DNA of 64,000 bases from Clusia tigrina (lineage: Eukaryota > Arthropoda > Insecta > Diptera > Clusiidae), in assembly GCA_920105625.2 (NCBI GenBank), contig OV050030.1, positions 428,450,240-428,514,239 on the forward strand. Reading direction: 5' to 3'. Below the pieces are notes generated by a model. The model searched no databases, had not been told where the DNA came from, and saw nothing but the letters and a program-made list of their open reading frames with translations. Positions 48,701 through 60,700 of this stretch are shown here, piece by piece; position 1 is the stretch's first letter; each line of letters opens with the position of its first letter. Position numbers and translations under genes: made by a program.

Positions 48701-51700
48701 AAACTTAATTAACTTAGGCAGTGTTTGTGAAAACAACATAAAATTCGTCCTCTCAGATCTATCAGAAATATATGAAGTAAATAGTTTTGTTTTGATTTAG
48801 ACGGAATTCGCAATGCCATTGGGCGGGCACATATTGCAATGTCGTTTCGTGCTGGAACAAATTCAACACTTTAGTTGTTTCCATAACTTTGTACACAATT
48901 TCTTAAAAAAATATACGCGGAGATTTTCTTCAATCTTCCTTTCTTCTAATAGATAAGTTTAGGTTAGGTTAGTTCAGTTCTGTTACACTAGGCATGGTTC
49001 CACGTGGGTAAATGGAAGACTAGACTGCCAAATCTTTTTTCTTCTTAATTTGTATAATTATTTTGAGCACGAGTTTGACCACACGTCAAATCAAAATGAA
49101 TTATTAAGCAGATCGAATATTAACAAACTTTGACTGCGTTTGAACTAAGTCTCTTGATGCATATTCATTTTGATTTTTGCGTGCCTGTCTCGAGAAGTGG
49201 CTGATTGTCTCAGCCCAAAAAAGCTAGTGTGATACCTCTTTATCCGTAATTTCAGTCTGAAACTTTAAAGGACTCCTGATAAAGGTTAAGAAGTCCCTCA
49301 CAAACTTATACTGAGTCAGTATTACTGACACAGATCTTGGTAACTTTGGAGCCATACAATTATAATTTGTAATAACTCAAATTGCTGTTGTTGGCTTCAG
49401 GAGTCGGTTACCGAAAAGTTTAACGTAGTTGTAAAATTAATTGAAATAATATATTTATTGGTCTCTTAATGTATTACTCAAAATATTTGTATAACAATCA
49501 AAAGGTATTGTAACCTGGACCCGTTATACGTCCTAGTTACGTTGGTTTTTCTTCCGCGTTTCGTTTACTTGAGTCTTGGTCTCAGCAGCATCGGTGAGAA
49601 CCTTAGCCTGCTGTTATGTCTTGGCTACAGAGGCGAACACAGGGGGAGGTTTTGGGTGTTAAAACCCCCCCCAAATTAAATGCATACCCCCCAAAATTAA
49701 ATGCATTTTTTTAACAAAAAAATAGAATACTACATAGTCATTTGAAAAATTGTAATTTGTTGTTTTCAAAGCAATCTTTTTTTAACTAAAACCCCCACCA
49801 AAATTTTTTCCTGCGTTCGCCACTGCTTGGCTATGAGTGAGTTTCAGCTATCAGCCTTCTCAGTTCCCTCTACTCCTATGTGGCCTGGCACCTACATTAG
49901 AGATAGCTTCTTCACACTGCCTAGGGAGTTCAGTTTCCCAATACAGTCCCATACAAGTTTAGACCTCACCAAGGGTGAGCTCAAACTCTTGAGTGCTGCT
50001 TCACTATCAGATAGTATCACGAGGTTTTTCCCCGATACCTCCTGTCAATGCTGATCTGGGCATATCTTTCAATAGCGTGAATCTCCGCTTGAAAAATGCT
50101 TGAGAACGAACCCATTTGTTCCCAAATACTCCTGCCCTAGTTCCGCCCATACTCTTAGCACTGCCTGCATGCCATAACAGGGAGTTTTCTCTAATTTGAT
50201 ACGTCTCAGTTAGACCTTTCCATTCTTTTTTGCAACTGAACTTTGTACTGTATTTGTGCACGAAGTTGACTTTTCTTGTCATAAAATCCTGTGAGATTTT
50301 CGTCTATCATATTCTCGAGCTGAATTGTTACCCCATATATTTTGGGTGTAATTTGCTTCCTTCGAGATAATTTCTTGTATTCTGCTAAGAGATTTCCTAG
50401 CAGAGTCTAGTATTACTAGATGTAAGGGTGTTAGATCTAGTCTAACTTGGACAGGTGTGCATAGCTCCAGTGATGGCATGACAGGCAAGGCGTGGTACTT
50501 TACTTAAGGCAGATTTCGCTGTCTTACGTCTGACTCTATTTGACTTTCTCACCCTATGCTTCGGTAGAAGTATCTCAGCCGGCACAATTTATCATTATGG
50601 GAGTTTCCTTCTGAATAGTAGGTGTGGCTGTGCTTTATATGGTTTGTACATATATATTTGTGCAACTTCTGTATTGGCCGAATTTCGCGTGGCTTGAGTT
50701 TTGTGTGGGTGAGAAATATAAATCCAGACCTTGAATATAATTGACATCCTCACTAATTATAGTCCTGATTGTGGGGATATTAAGCACCACTTCTGTCCAC
50801 CTTTTTTGAAGAAATATAATTGCTTTTCATAAAATAGTATTTCATATTAATGTTATACTCGTAATTTTAGGAGATTGCGGCAATTCTCATCAGTTTCGAG
50901 AAGCACTCTGAATGGCAATCGAAGGAAGTTAAAACCAGGTAAGTCAAGTGAGATCCATCAGTTCAGTTGTGGTTTGAGCTAAGAGTTTTGTTTTCCCGTC
51001 CCTTCTGCCTCGCAGACCCAAGAGCGGATCGCTGCTACTCTACTCACGCAAGAAGGTGCGCTACAGACGCGATGGCTACTGCTGGAAGAAACGCAAAGAT
51101 GGCAAAACGACGCGAGAGGATCACATGAAGCTGAAAGTGCAGGGCACTGAAGTAAGTGTTGAGTCGGTGCGGCCTGGGCACATCTCATGCTCTTTTAGGC
51201 AGTTAAATGCTTTTAGCGTACTCCGCCTGCATTCGCAGGCACATAAAGCGAAGAAAATTGGCACCATTAATCAAGATTTGCCATGGAATTAATTTACAGG
51301 ATAATGAAACATAAAACTAAGTAGGAAAACAAGTTTTTGCAAATTGTTTGCCTTTTATATCCTTGAAATATGATTTCCCGCCGGAAGCACACACAAACGG
51401 CATGATGTTTTTTCCTCTGGTGTTCGTGCTTTTTCACTTTTATTGTAATAAGTTAAGGGTTAAGTGTGCCCACTTCCAAATCTACGGAGAGCAAGAGATT
51501 CCAAGCAAGCAAACAAAAAAAGCCAAAAAAAAAAAATGTGTAATTTTACGCCAATTTTTTCGCCTTCCCCGAGTTTTGTTTTTAATTTTTATTTCCTTTG
51601 TTTGTGATTTGTGCCAACCTTTTTTCTAAAAAGAAGATTTATGAATGAGTTTGAAGACGGAAATGCTAAGACAATATGGAATGTGTCTTCCAGCGATAAC

Positions 51701-54700
51701 TAATATTCGAAGTTCGCGAGTGGAGCGGATTTCAACTGGATTAAGAGTCAGCGGCATATCAGAAGCAAACGAATTTATCATCTGCAAAGGGAGAAAAAAC
51801 TAAAAAGGGTTGGATTCTTGGCATTTCGCCGGGCTTCTGTAAACGGGAAAAGGGCGGCGCTGGGTACTGAGTCTGTAGGTGTCAATGGGGATGCTTGAAC
51901 TTCAAGCAATTGAACAGTCATTTTTTGTTTTTATGACTCTTATTTAAATTTTAGCATTAATATATTTTCTTTGGAATTTATTTACTTGCTTGTGTTGTTG
52001 TTGTGGAAGCATTCTAACCTAACATTTTTGTCCAATAATGCAGTGCATCTATGGTTGTTATGTTCACTCTGCCATTTTGCCAACATTTCATCGCAGGTGT
52101 TACTGGCTACTACAGGTATGAACACACACACTTTCGCTCTCAGGGCCAGCATCAACTGCATTGTTTTTCTCTGTTTTTATGTTGCTCTAAATAAGAACCC
52201 CGATATAGTTTTGGTGCATTACCTCAATGTACCTTATCCGGACGACAACAAAATGGCTGTTATCGCGCCAAGTATCACTTTGTGGGGAGACAAGAAAGAG
52301 TGGACTAAGGAGGAACTAGTCAGTCAACTGAGGCCTATGTGTAAGTTCAGAGTAATTTTACTCGGGAGGAGTTTTTAATTGCATCTTATTCTAGTGTCGA
52401 CTGTGAGCTCAGACGATGACTCGGATTCGGGAAACGACATTGAGATATCTGTAAGTTGTGTACTAGGATGTCCGTTTCGGTGTCCATCATTATAATATTC
52501 CGAAGTTTTCCTTCAAGACTGCGGAGACAGTGGAATCAATTGTGACTCAATTGATAGAGAAGCAAAGGTTGTCCCGGCAGGCCGCTTTAGTCAAGCAATT
52601 GGATTGTGGTTGTGGTAATGCTTCCTGTGCAGATGGAAAAACATGTTCGCATCCAATAATGCGTCGTCCTAGTTTACTGAAGTTGGTGTCGGACAAGCGA
52701 ACTAACCTCAACGACAATTTTAACCAGACAACGAATGGAACGCCAAATGTTGTGGTTGGACAAAAGGTAAGAGTTTTGCAAAAGGTTATTTTGGCTAGCG
52801 TAAGCAAGTTTATTTATCCCAAAACCAGTTTTATACCCGCTGTGTGGAACGGGAACGTCGGCCTCGTGAGTCCAACATGGATACTCATCAGTACCGTAAT
52901 CAGCAGTTGCCACAAGAAACGGGCATAAAATTCCAAATCATACCTCAACATCACAAGGAACCTCACCAGCATCTCAGTGGCTATCAGTCACAACAACAAC
53001 AACAACAACAGCAGCAGCATCATTATCGTCAACATGGTCATAATAACAGTACTAATCAATTATTGGCAACAAGAAACAATTTAATTGTACAACAGCAACA
53101 GCAGCATCACCAGCATCAGCTTCAGCAGCAACTCAAAAACCACACCAACATCAATCAAATTGCATCAACAACAATTTCCAGTACGAATACTAACAATCGA
53201 ATAAATTTGCAACGATTTGTTTCCAATCATAACAGCAACAGCAGCAGCAGCAGCGGTGGCGGCGGCAATAATAGCAATTCACAAATAAATAATGGCTTGC
53301 AAATTGCAAAAGTTACACCAACACCGACAGCATCAGCAACCACAACAACCACAACAACAACAACGAATGCTGCAATCATAGACAATGCACTGGAAAATGA
53401 TGCCGCACTAATTGGAAGCCAAAACCACATGTCCACAAATTCAAATCCTAATAAAATCAATTGCAACACAAATCATAGCAGCGACAGCAACAACGACAGC
53501 CAATTTACATTGGCACCTCACCAGCAGCAAACTTCCGAACTGACTGTCATAAATAATAACTGTGTCAATAATTACAACTACAATCAGCAGCAAATAAGTA
53601 CTTCCAACAACAACGGGCACTCGACTGCCCCTCTACAGTCACAACAACAACAACAACAACACCAACAATTCTACAAATTGAAATATAAACAATCAACTGA
53701 CCGAACATTCAGTCATAAACAACACCTACAAACTCAACCATCAATACATTCGCCCCCCTCCCCCCTGTCAACAATCGAACCGATGTGCATGTCTCCCGAG
53801 CATCACCCCTCGACACCGATTGGCTGCTCTGATAGCATGAACATCAACAGCTGCAACAACACTCCCTTAACAGAACAGACTTCAACATCTTCATCGAGCG
53901 CACTAACAGTGGCATCGTCGCAGCCGACTATTGATGGCAGTATCGTTAATCAAAAGCAACCAGCATCCATGCCAGCAACTGCAACGCCGGCAGTGGAAGA
54001 AAGTCTAATTAGTTCACGTAAAACAGAACTTGGTGAAGCTGACGGGGATGCTAATAATGATTTGGTTCAGGTTCAGGTAAATTAAATTCACTACATACAA
54101 AGCCAGGGGGTGGTGACAAATTATAATTATTGTAGTGCGAGGCGGGCTCCACAAAAAAGGGACTAATACAGTTCGTTGTCAGTAATGCGTCAAGTGTCGG
54201 GGTAATCTGGGTTTAATGGTCACATTTACTGGAATTCCATAGTTTGAAATACATTTCTTATCACAAAGAATTGATAATAAGAGCAGCTTAGGCTGGGCGG
54301 GTACCTGCAACGTGCAATCAAATTCGGAATATTCTAAAGGATCTCAACCAAACCCATCCGTTTGTGGTAATAAAATGAGGGTAAATTTTTCAAGAAAAGT
54401 GAAAAAAGAGAAAAATGCAAAATATTTGAGGCCAGTTGAGTTAGAGTAGAAACCAGCTGCAATTTTACTACCACAAATATGAGTACTTTCATACGAGGTG
54501 GGTTTGTTTCAGGCCCTAAAATATCTGTCGCTCGGGTCCATTTAAAAACTTGGGTGGCTAGCACGGAGACTGCACTCACAGGAAATACTGCAGTTGCTCG
54601 ACAAATATTTGATTCCACATTGCTCTCGACTATATGAGAAGTTTTTTGATTAGTTCCAACGAGATAGTATTATCGTTTATGCATCAAGGTATGACAGAAG

Positions 54701-57700
54701 GAGGATAGTACAATGGGCATCACTTCTCTGAGTGGGTGGATACCTCCTACGGCGTGTCTCTGTACAACCCAAATTATATCCATCTACGACATAAAGAGAC
54801 AGAATCATTAATGACTAATAACAGACAGTATTAGAAAGAAAGAGATAGCAGCAGTCACGCTATCGAATGTGCTACACCTAATTTCCATGTAAGGGTTTTT
54901 ATATCTATTCATGACTACCGAAACGGCGATTTCGTCACAATATGCAATCCGTACCTTCGAGGGTTATTTGACAAATCCATGTCCGGTGGTTCCCCTCCTT
55001 GTTAAATCTAATCAAAATGAATATAAATTCTCTGGCGTTTCCATAAATACTTTGGTTTTAAAATGATGGGGAATAAACTAAAATAGTTCAGATTTAGATA
55101 AAAAATTCTCTGATTTTCAACCTATTTTTAAAGGCATGTTCTTTTTTTTAATTAAACAGATGTCTATTAGCGGGGACTTCAAGGAGTACGCTACTAGCTC
55201 CAACGACAGTAACAGCATCACCAACAATGTCAACGACCCGAGTGCGGACTACAGCAGCAGTAACACAGTCAACAGTTGTGGAACCCTGGGCACGAAAAGC
55301 AATAGCTCTACCGCCAGCAGCATCGGTTATCGTGACAGTTTAAAGTCCGAGCATACGATCGATTTCGACACCATGGAAATCAACAACAACAACAACAGCA
55401 ATCATGAGGCAGTCACGAAGCATATCATACACGACCAAGACACCTTGAATTTCTTCAGTGAGACATTGGATTTGTCTCAAGAAGATATACAGCGCACGCT
55501 AACAGCGAACATGCCCTTCAGCAGCGGGAGCAGGAATGAGTCCAGTTCAGTTCAACCGATCGAGTTTATCAGCTCCTCCTGTCCCAGCCAAGGTGATGAT
55601 GAAATCCCAGTACATGATGGCACCTGTGAAGTTAGCGACGAAGATGCGGATGGTGTATTTGCTGACTTGGATGCCTTTGATATGCTGGTGGAATTCCCCG
55701 AACTGGATTTGGACGAGAAAGATACTTTTTCTGACACCACTTTGGAGCAGGTGACCTCTTTGGGCTCCATCGGTACTTGTGCAGAACAAGGTTCGGCGCA
55801 CGACTTGCATCAATTGCATTTGGATGATGGCAATTCATCAGTGGCAACAACAAAGCACTGCAACAAAAAACTCCTGACAATTTGCGATTTCAGCCCGGAA
55901 TGGTCGTATCCGGAGGGCGGTGTTAAAGTGCTTGTCGTAGGGCCGTGGGCCGCAAATGCTATATACACTTGTTTGTTTGATTCTCAGCCAGTACCGACTG
56001 TGCTGGCACATCACGGTGTCTTGCGCTGTTATTGTCCCGCTCATGAAGTGGGATACGCCACGTTGCAGGTGTCGTGCGAGGGTACCATTGTTTCAAATGC
56101 GGTCATGTTTGAATATAAACTGTCGCTGAGCCAAGAGGCTTCGTTTGACACCCCTTCCAATGATTGCCTGTACAAGTTCACTTTGTGGAATCGCCTGTCA
56201 TCGATAGACGAGAAGCTGCAAATCAAAATGGAGAGCGGTATCATGGTAGGCATAGAACTTTTCTCCATTTAATCCTATAACAGATTTTTTAATACAAATT
56301 TATTGCTCCATCGTTCCGTTCCAAAGCCTGAAAAGCCGCTGCTTTTCTCGCCGACCAACTTCGAGGACAAACTTGTCAACTATTGTAATCAGTTAACTAA
56401 ACGTTCGTGGTATGCGAACATCAATTTTTTGAATAGTGGATTCAAGGGGATGACACTGCTCCATTTGGCAGCTGCCCTGGGGTATTCAAAGCTAGTATTT
56501 GCTTTGTTGAATTGGCGGTCGGAGAATCCAAATATTCTGCTCGAAACAGAAATCGACGCTCTAAGTCAGGATGTGCATGGATATACGCCAATGGTATGTT
56601 CAGGATGAAGGTAATAAATAAGTTAATGCTGCTTAACTCTCTTTTCTATATATCCGGTGTAGGCGTGGGCTTGCGTTCGCGGTTATGTGGAGACCGCTTT
56701 AATTCTCTACAAGTGGAATTACAATGCTTTGAAAATAAAGAACTTTGTGCACCAGTCTCCGTTGGACATTGCCAACTTAAAGGGGTTAGTATTGAGCGAG
56801 TAGAGATGGTTATGCTTTAAAATATGGTTTCTCGTCCAGGTATAAAAGTTTGGTGGCAGAAATACACCGTTTGGAGCACGAACGTTATAAGAAGGAAAGC
56901 AAAGAATCGTTGATTAGCTTATCCTTGAACTTGAATAAGTATTGCGTAAGTTGGGTTGGAGCCGTCCATCGTTAAATACGGACATAATCTTCCATACACT
57001 CTGCCTTCCTCCTTTAGATAAACGACGTTCACCTGAAGTCTCATAGTAACTCTGATGGCTTTTTCGATGTTAAAAATGAACACGTCTTCTCCTCTATTGA
57101 TCATGACGGCGTCTTCTTGAGGCCCGGCGCGGTATCAAGGTTCGTCAGAATATTAAAATAATGCTTGCTTTAGATGCTCACGTTGTTGTTTGTTTATTAG
57201 CAATCAGAGTCCGCCCAGCAATATTCGCTTCTCGAAGCGGTCTTCCATCGATAGTGGCATTAACGTGGATATTAAGCCGAAAACAGGCAAATCATTGCTG
57301 GACGTAGCCAGGTTACATAGGTATGAAGATAGCTCAGCTCGATTTGATAGTTTGTATTTGAGTAGAAAAGTTGTCAAAAATGGGAGGTTCACTCCACTCC
57401 CATTATGAGGCACACATATATTGTAGTTATATATTTACTCACAGGTTCTATTTGGACCGCGTGTCGGATCTGACCTTCGCTTATATTAATTTTTAACTTA
57501 AACACTTGATTCTTCAACAGTTTCGATGGGCAGGACAACTTTACACTGGCGGGAGATTCGCACTTGGACACTCTGACAGCTTCCAACACTAACAATTCAC
57601 TCTTATCGCCTTTGAGGAAAATGGATTTTGCGTTATGTAAGACTCCGCTTGAAAGTTCGCCACTGTCAATCAGAAACAGTTTTCAGTTTTCATTTGTTCT

Positions 57701-60700
57701 ATTCTTCATTTTTAATGATTACATTTTTATTTCTCACTTGATTTCGGTACATGAAAATTTGATTTGAAAATGCTCTTGCAAATTACATTAGGTGAGGTGT
57801 CTACTGGTGAATCAAGTCCTCTCCCCAGTAAAGAGCACGACGATGCATCAGCGAATAATAATGATAATACCGATGTAACTATCAATAATGAGACTGATGG
57901 TGTTGTAGGTCAGTTAATCGGATGAAGCTACTTCATTACCTCACATACGAGTATTTATGTTGATTGATTCTATTCTATTCTTTTTGTATTGTTGTTGCTA
58001 TTGCTGTAATTCTTGTTGGTGTGTAAAGATGTAAATAATGTTTTAAGCCTTGTATGTATTTGGTGTACTAGCATTTGGTGTCGTTATAACTATCATTTTG
58101 TAAATATTAGCAGTACGGTGCAGCATTGCAATTAACACCCACTCACGATGCATAGGCACAACCGAATATATGTATATGTATAAATCTAATGCTTGAGTTT
58201 TGCTCTCTCAATGTGCATGTGGAGGCAACAAAACGTACAAAGTAGACAATGTTGGTTTTCCTGTTCGTGTTGGTGTTGTTGGCAAGACAAGCCAATTGTC
58301 GAAATAACTTATCATGGCTATCGGTGTATTCAGTTTTTGTAGTTAACCATTAATTTTGTGTACTTGATGTTTGAAAATATGTGAAAAGCTTGCGTATTAA
58401 TTAAATAAATAACCTGCTCGTATTATAGGGGACTCCGATGCTAAAGTTTTAACTTTGGCTGAGCACATCATTGCGGCAATGCCTGAACGCATCAAGGTAC
58501 GGGGAAATAGCGATGGATTTTCAATTCTAAATTAACATAACTGACATTCCTTTCGCCATTAGAATGAAGCAGATGAAATGATGATTCTTGGCAGTCCTTT
58601 GACGGAGCCTTTAAATTCCGACTCATCCGGTCTAAATGATGGATTTATGGACCCACTTCTGGAATCGTTACCAAACACTAATTTCGGCAGCGACTTTAGT
58701 TTGGACTTCACTGACCACAGCTATCGCTATCACGATGTTAGTACGCCCTGCTCTAGTTTGAGTCCGGCCAGTTCGGGGCCGCTGCAGTCACCAGCCAGTT
58801 ACTCACTATTGGGACCGGACCCTTCTATGAATTCGCCGAGTCCTCCGCCAACCGCCAAACAACTAACTGAATTTCTGCACGCATCCAATAACAATCAATA
58901 TCCCTTTGAGGCAGATTTTTCAAAATTAACACTGACAGGTAATTTTTTGAGTCAAATCTATCAAATTACTTGGGTTCATATTTGCAAATACATGCATGCC
59001 TCTCAGATACCGAACAGCGCGAACTGTACGAAGCTGCCAAGTGTATACAGAAAGCGTACCGGTCGTATAAGGGACGGCAAAAGCTTGAGGAACAGAATAA
59101 GGAGCGCACGGCCGCCACTGTGATCCAGAACTACTACCGCAGATATAAGCAATACGCCTATTATAGGCAAATGACAAACGCCGCTTTAGTTATACAGCAG
59201 GGCTTTCGCTCCTACTGCAAAAATAAGCGATTCAAAAAATCGCAATCCCATCATCCGGTGACGGTATGCGGCAGTGAGAGCAACAGCAATTCGCAGTGTC
59301 TGTCGAATTTCTACGACCAATACAAAAATGATCAACAGCTCGAGCTGGGCTCCTCTCAAGCAAACACACCAAAGGAAACCAGCCCTTCCGGCCCTTTGAA
59401 GTAGGTTCATTATAGTTTCGGAGAATCGTGTGTAACTTAATGTGGGTTCTACCTTTTCTCATTGCAGACGAACTTATTCACAATCAACTCAAAATCAAGC
59501 TGCCAGAAAAATTCAGCAGTTTATGCGACAATCACGAATTAAGTAAGTGTTTGAAACATACTCGCATATTTTTATAATTTTAACTAAAATGCCATCAGGT
59601 TTGACCAAAATGAATCCAGAATTCTCTGAACACGCAGCTGGGGTTGCCATGTTTTGATAAGTTCTCGCCGGATCGGTTCGAAATGGGTGGGGCAAAAAAT
59701 GGAAATAAACACAGTTTTATGGGTGTTTCTATTGATGTTTTGTTTCCTGCTTTTACTTGTTGTTCCTTGCTCGCTTTAGTTAAATTTTGTTGTTTCAATT
59801 GAGTTATTCCTGAAACTGCAGTCTACGGAGCTGCCCAATGGCCTCCATAGTATCTGAGTTCAATCCAATCCGAATTCATTGTTTCCGTTGGCTTTTACGA
59901 TTCATTTGTTTGTGATTGTTAGCATTTTCGTTTGTGTTTCGACCGATGTTGGGGAAGGATGGCAACCCTACACTTAGTGCATATTAAATGAGAATTATCT
60001 AGTGAGGTATTGTATTGAAGGATTTATGGGAGTTACGTGAAACTTCCTGCGATCCATTCATTCTGTGCATTCCATGCGCTTTTTATTGAGGGAATTCCTT
60101 TGGGAATTATCTGATTTTTGTGTGGACAAATATACATAGTCATATACTAATTTGACATATTAAAAATGAATGAAGATGTGGGCTTATAATAGACGTGATA
60201 TTTGTGTATTCAATTGTGTAATGCAAATTTATTTTATATGTGGGGAAACTAAGTAGAAACGCCACTTCTCACTGCTATGTTTTTATCACGACCTTTTCTG
60301 AATACACAGAAAAACATTCGGAAATTTAGAACAATTTCACTTTGTTTGCTGTGTCAGTCCACGTCCTGCAGCATGAATCAGTTCAATTTTGAACAAATTA
60401 TGAGAAAGTGTTCATTGATGAGTTTATTCATGATTTCATTCAAGAGTTATTTCATTCAAGTTGAACTGTGCGCACATGAATTTCTACTTGACCTCTCAAA
60501 CACTTGGAATGCTTTGCGCATGAAAGACTTGCTATGGAGTTTCACCCTAATGATAATAGTACTGGTCTTTTGGTCATATTCTAAATTAAAAATCAGGTTT
60601 TCTCAGTCTAATAAAAGCTACAATTCTTTGCAAGCATTTGGGATGGAGATATTACAACATTGGTAAGGTTTCTTTTCTTCTTTTGTGCGTTTTAAGTTTT

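Larger units (their letters stand above)
42005..50870 (+). other. Camta intron 2 (about 8.9 kb)
   Basis: Donor GTCAGT at 42005, acceptor TTTTAG ending 50870. It contains a TA microsatellite, a LINE tail (43.5-44.0 kb), a MADF-bearing MITE (45.8 kb), a hAT-type MITE (49.6 kb) and a LINE remnant (49.8-50.5 kb). The remaining stretches 42.76-43.55, 44.05-45.8 and 46.2-49.6 kb hold nothing recognisable apart from short repeats. Confidence 0.85.

Noticed and set aside
56281..56326. CAG at 56281-56283 as the exon 11 acceptor
   Set aside because: It would bring in a stop or the wrong frame with the available exon 10 donors; the acceptor at 56324 keeps phase 0.
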